This document shows, one piece after another, positions 14,729 to 24,207 of a stretch of DNA of 64,000 nucleotides. Source of the DNA: Armatimonadota bacterium (GTDB lineage Bacteria > Armatimonadota > Fimbriimonadia > Fimbriimonadales > Fimbriimonadaceae); NCBI GenBank assembly GCA_025360125.1, contig JANYCU010000016.1:50716-114715 (forward strand), read 5' to 3'. Below the pieces are notes generated by a model that was not told where the DNA came from, did no database searches, and saw nothing but the letters and a program-made list of their open reading frames with translations. Each line of letters begins with the position of its first letter. Positions within the stretch are counted from its first letter, which is position 1. Position numbers and translations under genes: made by a program.

Positions 14729-16927
14729 CTACTTTTGCGGCGGCGGATCCGCCTTGCGAAAGTTACTATCGTCCATAATCTGCTGGTGAGCGCTAATCTT
14801 GGCGATCATGGCCGATGAAAGTTCATCGTACCGATAAAGTCGCTCCCCGTTATGAATAGGAATGGGCTCCATAAAGTCTCCAACGTAGTAATGGCTGGCC
14901 GAGAGGTGCACTTTTAGCGAGTAGCGCTTCTGCGTGCGGAATTCGAACAGACTCGATTGGGGAATGAAGTATCCCACTCCGCACATACTCGGCAATTTTT
15001 TGTATTTTTCTTTGCGTTCGGAGATGTTGATACCGTTACGGTCATTCTCTTCGTCGTTTGGCTTGCGGGGCATGGAATGAGGTATGAGGACGTCGTCATA
15101 GACGATTTCGCCACCCAGTCCACCACCGCCGAGGAGCCCATTGGATAGCTCAAAGGTAGGATCATTTTTTGCCAGTGCATTAGGCGGTTCGCCACCAATA
15201 TATCCGCTATCGAATTCGCCGTAAACAATTCGTGAGATCAACTGAAGCTGGGTTTCCGATAGTTCTCGGTAAGGAATCGTTTCCCCATGTTGAATTCTCG
15301 CCCATTGTTCTGGTGTGAGCGACAAAAAGAGATGATTGAAGCTGCTCCGATAAGGTGTTTGAAACCATTCGTGATGTTGGAACATCTCTTTGATGAATTC
15401 GCAGAGGTCGGACTCAGATGGATAGCCAAACTCGCCACATTCAAGCGGAAGGTAAGTGCTCATGTCAACCTTGCCCGAACTCCGATACTCCTTCGAAAAT
15501 GCCTCCATGGATTGTCGATCGAGCCTGCGCTGCCAGTGCTCTCTTCGACTTGCGGGGTAAATGTCGACCCATTGATCAGATTCTTGGTGCCTAGTCTCCA
15601 ATTGTGGGTCTTCAGCCAGAAACTTGTCGGTAGAAAACTCCTTTTGGTAGGAAGCTAACGAACCGTCAGGCAAACAGGCGACAATTGATTTGCCTTTGGA
15701 TTTTGCGATAGCGTCAAGCAATTCTTGGTTGCCGATTCGGAGCGCATCATGATTAATTGGGTCGTTAAAGTAAGGCTCCATTGCCTTGATAGAGTCAGGA
15801 GTCGGTTTGGACTCGGAGTATTCCTCCGTCTGGTTATAGTAACTCCAAAGTGCAACAACTTCGTGGGATGGCTCCACATTTATATTCATTTTCTTCTTTT
15901 GCTCGAAGAAAGTATCGCTCGTGGAGTTCATGTAACTAACCGAACTGGCGAGAAGGTTACCGCTCTGCCCATAAAGGCTTAGGTTGCAAACAAGGGATTG
16001 ACCAAAGCTGCGCTCAAAGGTTACGACCGCGTTGGTTGGACCTTCTGTCAAGGGCTGAAGGCGCTCCCAAGGACTCTGGCGGGCAATCGCATCGTTTCTT
16101 TGTTCCCGGTCTTTAGCCGTTTCGTCTGGTTTCGGTTTGAGCCAGTCGCTATAATCATCACTTTCTTCACCATCCTTGGTTTTACGTTTCGGGGCGGGAT
16201 GTTTTGCAAGTTGTTGAATCCACGAGTTGTATTCGTTGCGAATCTTTGCCATTGCCTCAATTCCTCCGGTTGGAAGCGGCAACTGGCTGGAATTGGCATT
16301 GACCGAATACGTTAGTGGTCCCGACTGGTCTATCGTCAATATTTTTGCAAGATTTATCTTGGCGACCGCTCGGGCGATGGCTCGCGCCATAGGATTACAG
16401 TGTTCGAAATATTCTCTCCGTTTTTCAACAGAAGCATTTTCTGGAGGTCGATTTTCGTCCTCGTCGCCGTCATGCGCAGTTATGACCCGATATTCAGTCA
16501 TCAACTTGTTCAAGCTTGCTGGATCATAAGGCTGATTGAGCCCAGCCATGATTACACTTCGCCATTTCTCAAGCTTAGCCAGCGTCTCAGTTTGCTGACT
16601 TTTTTCTTCAGACTCGATCTTAGCGTAATTCCGACTCAATATGTAGGTGCCGTCTGTACTGAGCTTCCATTGGCCCTCCACGGCAATTGCCAGATGGTCG
16701 AGAACCTCTTGGACGGGACGACCTTGAACATGCAAATAAATCGTATCTTTAAGCGCTGGGCCAACGACTTTCATCGGAACATGGGAAACGCGACCTAATT
16801 CGTCAACCGCATGTTGAATTGATCCAACTTCTACGTCTAACGATATGGTGTCGCTGAGCTTTCCATCTTGGCGTGAAGGTGAGCTCAAGAGAATCAGCCC
16901 AGATATGCCGAGTAGAAATGTTTTCAT
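14729..16927 (-). CDS. secreted protein with secretin/TonB short N-terminal (STN)-like domain
   Basis: 732 aa with a signal peptide (KTFLLGISGLILLSSPS). Residues about 27-95 (ISLDVEVGSIQHAVDELGRV, then VSHVPMKVVG and GRPVQEVLDHLA with a final GTYILSR) follow the STN/FecR-type beta-alpha-beta pattern found at the start of secretins and TonB receptors. The remaining 630 residues contain no barrel or secretin core and I recognise no family. TATAAT lies 11 nt before the ATG. Probably a periplasmic or surface protein; role unknown. Confidence 0.65.
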   Translation of the reverse strand: MKTFLLGISGLILLSSPSRQDGKLSDTISLDVEVGSIQHAVDELGRVSHVPMKVVGPALKDTIYLHVQGRPVQEVLDHLAIAVEGQWKLSTDGTYILSRNYAKIESEEKSQQTETLAKLEKWRSVIMAGLNQPYDPASLNKLMTEYRVITAHDGDEDENRPPENASVEKRREYFEHCNPMARAIARAVAKINLAKILTIDQSGPLTYSVNANSSQLPLPTGGIEAMAKIRNEYNSWIQQLAKHPAPKRKTKDGEESDDYSDWLKPKPDETAKDREQRNDAIARQSPWERLQPLTEGPTNAVVTFERSFGQSLVCNLSLYGQSGNLLASSVSYMNSTSDTFFEQKKKMNINVEPSHEVVALWSYYNQTEEYSESKPTPDSIKAMEPYFNDPINHDALRIGNQELLDAIAKSKGKSIVACLPDGSLASYQKEFSTDKFLAEDPQLETRHQESDQWVDIYPASRREHWQRRLDRQSMEAFSKEYRSSGKVDMSTYLPLECGEFGYPSESDLCEFIKEMFQHHEWFQTPYRSSFNHLFLSLTPEQWARIQHGETIPYRELSETQLQLISRIVYGEFDSGYIGGEPPNALAKNDPTFELSNGLLGGGGLGGEIVYDDVLIPHSMPRKPNDEENDRNGINISERKEKYKKLPSMCGVGYFIPQSSLFEFRTQKRYSLKVHLSASHYYVGDFMEPIPIHNGERLYRYDELSSAMIAKISAHQQIMDDSNFRKADPPPQK

Positions 16928-17204
16928 CGCTTGTATGAATTATAACAACGAATTGCCGAAAGCAGGTGAAAGCAATGACGACCAACCTGCAGTCCAGCTT
17001 GGTGTTTCCTCGTCACAGCCGCGGCGAGCCACAAGCGTGGGCGGGGCATCTTTCCAAGTCTGAATGAGAGGGGTGGCCTGTTTCAGCGACAACCTGCGCA
17101 GCTGCGAGCTTAAGCAGGAAAGAGCGATCGTATGCCAATCGCAATAGATTGATGAGGTGCTTGGGTCTACCTCTTCAAAGCCTCGGGCCATACTCCAGAA
17201 TCTT

Positions 17205-17561
17205 CTACTTCAGTGCCAAAACCTTCGCGACCTCGGGATTCACCTTTTTTCTCCGTGCCTTGCGCCACGTTCCGTTCACCTTGTGATATCCCGATTTCGC
17301 TAACTGAGTATCGAGCGTATCTCTAATAAAATCATCCAATGCCTTAACCATCGCATCGATCGCCCGGTCGCGTTCCATCCACTTTCGAACGACCTCCCGA
17401 TCTCGCCGATCCTCCTCGCGCTGCGCCGCCATCGCCTCGGCGTCGGCCCGAGCTATAACCTCCGCCTCCGGCCCGCGGCCGATATACCGCGACACGATTT
17501 CCCCATCCACCCGCTTGCGCTCATAGTAATAGCGCTGATTCCCAACCCTTTGCCATCCCAT
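17205..17561 (-). CDS. conserved hypothetical basic protein (GWQRVGNQRYYY type)
   Basis: 118 aa from the ATG at 17561. It opens MGWQRVGNQRYYYERKRVDG and continues SRYIGRGPEAEVIARADAEA, a pattern I know from uncharacterised proteins scattered through Planctomycetes, Chloroflexi and related genomes, often in accessory regions. A long charged helix (about residues 40-85) follows, then a basic C-terminus. TAGACT ends 7 nt before the ATG. The upstream DNA is AT-rich with TATAAT-like runs. Possibly a nucleic-acid-binding protein; function unknown. Confidence 0.65.
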   Translation of the reverse strand: MGWQRVGNQRYYYERKRVDGEIVSRYIGRGPEAEVIARADAEAMAAQREEDRRDREVVRKWMERDRAIDAMVKALDDFIRDTLDTQLAKSGYHKVNGTWRKARRKKVNPEVAKVLALK

Positions 17562-17568
17562 CGTAAAT

Positions 17569-17574
17569 AGTCTA
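17569..17574 (-). promoter_or_regulatory. -10 element, leaderless spacing
   Basis: TAGACT on the minus strand ends 7 nt before the ATG at 17561. The same hexamer and spacing precede the M32 peptidase gene at 27565. Confidence 0.5.
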
Positions 17575-17810
17575 ATAATAGTATACATTTGTCTGGTATA
17601 ATATTAATAGGCATGGGCCAAACTTCTTTGAAAATCAAATACGAAAATTCCTGAAATAACCCTGGAAACCTTAGTGCACACTTTTTCGCGTACCCCACTT
17701 CTTTCCCATCTCCTCCTTCGCCAAGGTGATTCGGCGGGCTCGGTAGCGGACGGATAAGCATGTATCGCCAGGACCCACCAAGAAGGGCAGAAAGCATCAC
17801 TCTCAGTATA

Positions 17811-18203
17811 TTATTTGTCCGCGGATGATGACGGGGAGAAGCGGATTCGAAGCATTCGAACGCCGCAAAACAGGACAAATACAGCAACAAAGTCAAAGGC
17901 AAGGGCGATGTTATCCGATGCGATCGATTCGGCTCCTTTACTAACGATCAGTTCCGCAAGTCGAGTCACAGCATTGAACACAATCAAATCAAAACATTTG
18001 AGAGTGCGATAGATGGAGTTAAAGGTGCTTTCTTCGGAATGTCCTAAACCTTGACGAATGACAATACTGAAATACAGAGCCGATATTTTGAGCCCAACGT
18101 CTGTCAGCGCCAAGAACAGGGAACCCTTCCAACTGGTTCGTTGCCACCAAGCCCACACATTGCGAGCAAAACGAGCGCCAACGGTAGAATGCCAGCGAGG
18201 CAT
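17811..18203 (-). CDS. hypothetical membrane protein
   Basis: 130 aa with two or three hydrophobic segments: about residues 27-50 (GSLFLALTDVGLKISALYFS), a weaker one near 70-85, and 97-116 (ALAFDFVAVFVLFCGVRML). The N-terminus is basic and aromatic. An AGGA motif sits 6-7 nt before the ATG. No family recognised. It is the last of four same-strand small genes running from 19328 down to here. Confidence 0.5.
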   Translation of the reverse strand: MPRWHSTVGARFARNVWAWWQRTSWKGSLFLALTDVGLKISALYFSIVIRQGLGHSEESTFNSIYRTLKCFDLIVFNAVTRLAELIVSKGAESIASDNIALAFDFVAVFVLFCGVRMLRIRFSPSSSADK

Positions 18204-18259
18204 GCCGTTCCTATTAAGATTGCATTCCTAACTGACTCCATGTTTTGCTTCCCGATCCC

Positions 18260-18820
18260 CTAGCCCATATTCGAGACCGGATGGGCTTTCCATTCGAAGT
18301 GGCCGAGTAACTTGCGCATCATCGCATCGTTCGACGACGATTCGTTGTGAAGGTGGGGGAAGGGAATTGAAGGCTCCACTGTCTCAAAATCGTGGTCCCG
18401 TAAATATTTTTCGACCTGATCAAGCGAGCCATAGGCATACAACCAATCGTGTTCGTCGCAGATCAGGGTTCCTCCGCTTGCCGAGTGAATCCATAAGTGA
18501 TGGCGTGCATCACCTTCCAGGAAGGCGCGATACTCGCTAATAAACTCTTGGACGCCTTGTGCCGCGAGGCCCTCGACCTCATATTTCATGGGTTGGAAGC
18601 CCTCGGGCGGCGTGACGAGAAGGTAAGCGAGGCGGTATGGCTCGGTGTAATAGCCAAGCAACTGAGCAATCAGGTCCATGGAACTACCGGAGGTGGCGAA
18701 TAGGATTCGATTGACACCCGAAATCGACTGCTTGACGAAGCAGTCTTTATAAGTCATGGGCACCCAACCTTTGTCGGGATCCCACGCTCCCAGTTTCGAC
18801 GTGAAATTCTCGGGCAGCAC
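18260..18820 (-). CDS. hypothetical protein
   Basis: 186 aa from a GTG. Soluble, without signal peptide or membrane segment; it contains several Trp/Tyr/His-rich turns (ARHHLWIHSASGGTLICDEH) and no motif I can name. The GTG follows the stop of the upstream DUF4177-like gene by 9 nt, yet TAAACT also ends 6 nt before it, so it may be transcribed both as part of the run and from its own leaderless promoter. Function unknown. Confidence 0.6.
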   Translation of the reverse strand: MLPENFTSKLGAWDPDKGWVPMTYKDCFVKQSISGVNRILFATSGSSMDLIAQLLGYYTEPYRLAYLLVTPPEGFQPMKYEVEGLAAQGVQEFISEYRAFLEGDARHHLWIHSASGGTLICDEHDWLYAYGSLDQVEKYLRDHDFETVEPSIPFPHLHNESSSNDAMMRKLLGHFEWKAHPVSNMG

Positions 18821-18826
18821 GGTTAA

Positions 18827-18832
18827 AGTTTA
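18827..18832 (-). promoter_or_regulatory. -10 element, leaderless spacing
   Basis: TAAACT on the minus strand ends 6 nt before the GTG at 18820; the hexamer overlaps the stop codon of the upstream gene. The same hexamer and spacing precede ispH and the Gfo/Idh gene. Confidence 0.45.
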
Positions 18833-19093
18833 GGATACTTCAGTGGCGGGGATGTTGTTTGACAATGACTTTCGCATAACGAGGATCGCGCCGTTGGTTT
18901 GGCCGCCAAGCTCAATTGGCATAATTTTGTCGAGTTCCCAACCCTGTTGCGCGTCACGGTTGAGCTGCATTTCAACCTGAATAAGTGTCTCGTGAATTGA
19001 CCCAAACGCAGGGCGCTGGATGAACTTGATGTTGTATGTGAACACCTGTTTAGAATACATGGAGGTGGAGCGAATGAACACAAAACCACTCAT
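18830..19093 (-). CDS. DUF4177-like small protein
   Basis: 87 aa. After a short N-terminal extension it reads VFTYNIKFIQRPAFG, a helix (HETLIQVEMQLNRDAQ), QGWELDKIMPIEL and a final strand GAILVMRKS. The QGWELDKIMP block closely matches the one in the next gene upstream (NGMELDKMMP), so the two are probably paralogues. A GGGAG motif lies 4 nt before the chosen ATG; an internal ATG at 19060 is possible. Function unknown. Confidence 0.6.
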   Translation of the reverse strand: MSGFVFIRSTSMYSKQVFTYNIKFIQRPAFGSIHETLIQVEMQLNRDAQQGWELDKIMPIELGGQTNGAILVMRKSLSNNIPATEVS

Positions 19094-19136
19094 CGGCTCC
19101 CGATTCAGGAGTCAAAGCGCGCCTCCAAAAGCCAGC

Positions 19137-19328
19137 CTAAGCGTGCTTTAGGACCAAGAAAACTCCAAGAAGGTCGTTAGAAACATGGTTAAAGGTCGGC
19201 ATCATTTTGTCGAGCTCCATCCCATTCGATGCGTTCTCATTCAGGATATTTTCAACCCTCTGCATGAGTTCGTCGGCGTGTTCCAATCCCCGGTCTTTCT
19301 TGATCCACAGTATTTTGTATGTGGCCAT
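19137..19328 (-). CDS. DUF4177-like small protein
   Basis: 63 aa from the ATG at 19328 (MATYKILWIKKDRGLEHADE), followed by a helix, NGMELDKMMPTF and the strand GVFLVLKHA. TACCCT lies 5 nt upstream. The reading frame stays open back to 19484 and that extension has a hydrophobic WYWLWGIIICG stretch, so a longer, membrane-anchored form is possible. It lies 43 bp before its paralogue at 18830-19093. Function unknown. Confidence 0.5.
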   Translation of the reverse strand: MATYKILWIKKDRGLEHADELMQRVENILNENASNGMELDKMMPTFNHVSNDLLGVFLVLKHA

Positions 19329-19650
19329 TCTACAGGGTACATCTTTGCCACAAATAATAATTCCCCAGAGCCAATACCATAGGACTTTCGGCAACGAGTC
19401 AAGTTCGAATTTGATTCGATCATACAACCCACCGTCCTTCAGTTTTGAAAAATCGGAAAATGCGGTCCTACTAACATCGAGCATTCCCGAACCTTGATCC
19501 TAATTGTTGTTCTGAAGGCATACTATCCGGAATTTTATTTTCGTGAACAAAACCCATAGCGATGGGTCCCAAAGACAACTCGTCAAGGGTATAATTTTGC
19601 CTGGCGTAATACCACCGATTTTTCTGTGGATCGCCAATTTGTCGACCTGA

Positions 19651-21105
<1,455 letters not shown>

Positions 21106-21110
21106 GAAAA

Positions 21111-21518
21111 ATGGCTGCTGAGTTTGCTCTGTCCGTAGTTGCACCAGATCGTGAAGTCGTTTCGACTTCAGCGGTTAGCATCGTTGCCCCAGGGGTCGAT
21201 GGTTACTTTGGCGTCCTTGCCGGACACGTTGCAATTGTCTCTGCACTCAAGCCGGGTGTTTTGGAATATATCGATGGAGCAAATCAGCGCCACTACGTCT
21301 ATGTCGGTGGCGGATTTGTTCAAGTTGGTGACGGTAACGTAACGGTGCTAGCCGATGAAGCTCGTAACGCAGCCGAACTTGATGTATCCGAAGCTGAAAA
21401 GTCCATCGAAGAAGCGCGCCGAGCCCTCCGTGGCGAAGAATCTGGCATGACTCAGACTGAAGCATTGGTTGAAATCGACCGAGCGACCGCGAGAGCCAAA
21501 GCGGCTCGAATGAAGTAA
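21111..21518 (+). CDS. atpC: F-type ATP synthase subunit epsilon
   Basis: 135 aa, starting 5 nt after the atpD stop. The N-terminal beta sandwich (FALSVVAPDREVVSTSAVSI, GVDGYFGVLAGHVAIVSAL, YVYVGGGFVQVGDGNVTVLA) matches epsilon, with the GxxGxxGxLxxH motif present. The C-terminal helical hairpin that inhibits ATP hydrolysis is also present (about residues 85-135). A terminator follows, confirming that atpDC is a separate transcription unit. Confidence 0.93.
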   Translation: MAAEFALSVVAPDREVVSTSAVSIVAPGVDGYFGVLAGHVAIVSALKPGVLEYIDGANQRHYVYVGGGFVQVGDGNVTVLADEARNAAELDVSEAEKSIEEARRALRGEESGMTQTEALVEIDRATARAKAARMK

Positions 21519-21538
21519 GACAATTACAAAGACTGAGA

Positions 21539-21571
21539 AGGGATGCACCGTAGGGTGGATCCCCTTTTTTG
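21539..21571 (+). terminator. rho-independent terminator after atpDC
   Basis: GGGATGCACC pairs with GGTGGATCCC (one mismatch) around GTAG, followed by a run of six T and then GTTTT. Confidence 0.85.
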
Positions 21572-21718
21572 TTTTAGCGGTTGAGTCCCTTTGATGCACG
21601 AATAACTTTGTCGGCCACAGCGAGTTCAACCCAATATTCTCACATTCGAAAACACCTCGTCCAAGGCAACTTGACAATCAATTCCTGAATAGTTGATAGT
21701 AGAGGGTACGGGCAAAGA

Positions 21719-22612
21719 TTGGTGCGAAAAAACTTAGTTTTATGGGGAATGGTGATTGTGGGAGCATTCCCACTGACCGGATGTTCGCTTATGGGAAGCG
21801 ACGGAAACAAACCGCCTGTCGTTCCCGTGGTATCGAGAACAGAGCGTCGAATCCAAATTCTCAACGAGGGTGATAACTACTTCTTTGTCGGCGACTACAA
21901 TCAAGCTAACCGAGTTTATAGTCGAGGAGCGGCCGACCAAGAGCAAGTAGTGAGCCAACTCGCCAAGCGAAAGCTTGCTACGGTTTACGAGGTTAAAGGA
22001 GATGAAAAGGAATCCCTGAAACTCCTTCAAGAAGTTACAGCTGAAAAGGGAAGTAAATTCGCATCTGACCCGTTAACCACCCTTAAGCGGCTCTATTTTG
22101 CAGACCGGGTCGGCGACAAAGCTGAATTTGAAAAAGCAACCACCGTAGGCGAACAAATTCAAGCCAAAATCTACTCGGTTCTCAAAGATGAGCTTATCGC
22201 CCCTGGCTCAAAACGTAACATGTTCTATGCCCTTGCCAACGAGGCGGCACCCGCCAAAGATTGGACGCTTTACAACTGGGCCATCGACCACGCCAACAAA
22301 ATTACTCCACTAACCGACCAGCAATGGTTCCATGTGGCCACGACCGTCGAAGTTTCGGATCCAAAGCGATCGGCAGAAATCAGCAAACGCCTTGAACCAA
22401 AGTTTACTGGTGAGGACAAAAAGCGGGTCATGGACCTCGAACAGCGAGCGAAAGAGCGAGTTGACGTTATCGATGTTCAATCGCGAGGTAGCAAGAGGCC
22501 GGCCACGAATCTAGTCGGCAATATCGAAAAATACGAATCTACGGGGTACTGGACCACCGGACTGCGACCTCAAGCCGCGAATCGACCGATGCGTCTTCGC
22601 CAAAGCCGATAA
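21719..22612 (+). CDS. lipoprotein with TPR-like repeats
   Basis: 297 aa from TTG 21719 or GTG 21722. The signal ends in a lipobox (VGAFPLTGCSLMG), so it is probably lipid-anchored. Residues about 45-120 (LNEGDNYFFVGDYNQANRVY, then KRKLATVYEVKGDEKESLKL) look like two tetratricopeptide-type helical pairs, as in outer-membrane assembly lipoproteins. The C-terminal 60 residues are basic and probably disordered. Its neighbour on the opposite strand ends at the very next base. Function unknown; a scaffold in the envelope is the likeliest role. Confidence 0.7.
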   Translation: MVRKNLVLWGMVIVGAFPLTGCSLMGSDGNKPPVVPVVSRTERRIQILNEGDNYFFVGDYNQANRVYSRGAADQEQVVSQLAKRKLATVYEVKGDEKESLKLLQEVTAEKGSKFASDPLTTLKRLYFADRVGDKAEFEKATTVGEQIQAKIYSVLKDELIAPGSKRNMFYALANEAAPAKDWTLYNWAIDHANKITPLTDQQWFHVATTVEVSDPKRSAEISKRLEPKFTGEDKKRVMDLEQRAKERVDVIDVQSRGSKRPATNLVGNIEKYESTGYWTTGLRPQAANRPMRLRQSR

Positions 22613-23488
22613 TTAACGCTTTCGTCGTCGAAGCAAGATCACTGCCCCAAGTCCGAGCGCCACGATCGACGCGGGCTCTGGCACAATGGTGAAAGTAAAC
22701 GTGTCTAATGTGTTGGCTGCGTGAGTTCCGCCATAAACAATCCCGCCATTCATATTCACGACAAGGGCTCCAGCATCGTCACCGCCGACCGCGACTCCGT
22801 TTTGGAAGTCGTAAATGTTGTTTGTTCCAAACGATCCAATTGTTAAGTAGTAACTTCCACCCGGGACCAGGCCAAGGTTGAATTTGCTAGTGAAGTTTCC
22901 GCCACTGTCGTCATCGAATCGAAGCAATGTGCCCGTGCTTGAGTAGAGGGCCATAACTGTATCGAAATTAGAGGTGATTGTGTCGAAGGTCAACGGTGTT
23001 GCCGAGTTGAGGTTTCCTAAGCTATGGGTCGTTGGAGTCCCGTTAAACGCCATGGTGACATTGGTCCAAAATGCGTCGTTGCCGCTTGGGTCATTGTCTG
23101 AGTTCTGGGCAGACTCAAAATTAAACGCGTCGTTATGATTAATCCAGAACAGGCCAGGATTGTTGCCACTGATTGTCGTGGTTGTAAAAGTAGTTGAGGC
23201 TCCGGGAGTCAGCGTGATGCTGTTGCTTCGCGTCGTATTGTTAACAACCCAGGACGAATCTGAAGCGAAGGCCCCTGCCGCCACATCGTGGAGGGTCCCG
23301 GTAAAGGCGAGATTGCCAAACAAGGTCGAAGTGCCCGAATAAGAACTGAGAAGGTGGCTATTATTGGGGTCGCCCTCATACCCCCACGAATTAAACGGCC
23401 CTGCCCCAGTGGTGGTGAACTGGGCACTGGCTCCGGCTGCGACCAAAGTGACCAATGCAAAAGAAGTAAGGAATCGTGAACTATTCAT
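22613..23488 (-). CDS. PEP-CTERM sorted surface protein
   Basis: 291 aa from the ATG at 23488. A signal peptide (FLTSFALVTLVAAGASAQ) is followed by a beta-rich Gly/Asn/Ser/Thr body and the C-terminal tail VPEPASIVALGLGAVILLRRRKR in sense: the PEP motif, a membrane helix and an Arg/Lys cluster (the segment spans about residues 269-291). Such tails are cut and anchored by exosortase, which is not in this window. The body contains DSxSGG- and GGSYYLTIGSFG-type strands resembling pre-peptidase C-terminal domains. Likely extracellular matrix or surface protein. Confidence 0.88.
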   Translation of the reverse strand: MNSSRFLTSFALVTLVAAGASAQFTTTGAGPFNSWGYEGDPNNSHLLSSYSGTSTLFGNLAFTGTLHDVAAGAFASDSSWVVNNTTRSNSITLTPGASTTFTTTTISGNNPGLFWINHNDAFNFESAQNSDNDPSGNDAFWTNVTMAFNGTPTTHSLGNLNSATPLTFDTITSNFDTVMALYSSTGTLLRFDDDSGGNFTSKFNLGLVPGGSYYLTIGSFGTNNIYDFQNGVAVGGDDAGALVVNMNGGIVYGGTHAANTLDTFTFTIVPEPASIVALGLGAVILLRRRKR

Positions 23489-23661
23489 AGCAAACCCAAA
23501 AGAGAAAAGTACTTTCAAGGTTCTACCACGAAAGGCAATGTGATACAAGGCATGTCGCGGGCATTTTGCTAGCAAAATTACTGGAAAGTATTTTTACCTG
23601 CATCACTCAAATTTGAAAGTTTGTTGAACGATTTGGTGAATCTAGGGCACCCACATTCTGT

Positions 23662-24207
23662 ATGATGCTAGTTGACCAACAACAAGCGATGCCACACGTG
23701 GAGAAGCTCGATATATCTCAGCTTGCGAAGCAGCATTACGACCGAGTCTTTCGGTTTTGCTCAACGCGAGTCGGATATCACCACGCGGGGGACGCCGCTC
23801 AAGATACCTTTGTCACCGCGCAGCGAAACCTGAGCAAGTTTCGCGGCGAAAGTCAGCCCCTGACCTGGCTGATCGGGATTGCCCTCAACGAATGTCGGCG
23901 AGTCAACCGAAATAACCACCGAACGGAGCCTTTGCCAGAGTTTCGTGACGAAACTTCGCAGGAAGGCCAACTCATTAATCGTGAAGTCCTTCGCCAAGCC
24001 CTCGCAAAACTCTCCGAAGAGCATCGAGACGTTGTCACCCTTCATGAGATTGATGGCTTTACTTATGAGGAAATAGCTCAAATCGCTGGAGTCCCAGTCG
24101 GAACGATCAAAAGCCGACTCTTTCACGCCTTTACGAATCTCCGAAAGGCAATCTACACACCCGAACCAACCACCCCTGGCAACGGTTCTTCACTGGAGGT
24201 GAAGTAA
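23662..24207 (+). CDS. ECF-type RNA polymerase sigma factor
   Basis: 181 aa. Sigma region 2 is seen at about residues 20-80 (DRVFRFCSTRVG, AGDAAQDTFVTAQRNLSKFR, PLTWLIGIALNECRR) and region 4 at about 115-165 (LSEEHRDVVTLHEIDGFTYE, EIAQIAGVPVGTIKSRLFHA). No region 1.1 or 3, so group 4 (ECF). Its stop codon abuts the ATG of the next gene, an anti-sigma-like membrane protein, a usual arrangement for signal-controlled ECF pairs. An ATG at 23689 is an alternative start. Confidence 0.9.
   Translation: MMLVDQQQAMPHVEKLDISQLAKQHYDRVFRFCSTRVGYHHAGDAAQDTFVTAQRNLSKFRGESQPLTWLIGIALNECRRVNRNNHRTEPLPEFRDETSQEGQLINREVLRQALAKLSEEHRDVVTLHEIDGFTYEEIAQIAGVPVGTIKSRLFHAFTNLRKAIYTPEPTTPGNGSSLEVK

Noticed and set aside
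17453..17902. 149-codon minus-strand open frame between 17205 and 17811 genes
   Set aside because: Overlaps better-supported genes at both ends and contains low-complexity text; the intergenic DNA is AT-rich and promoter-like.
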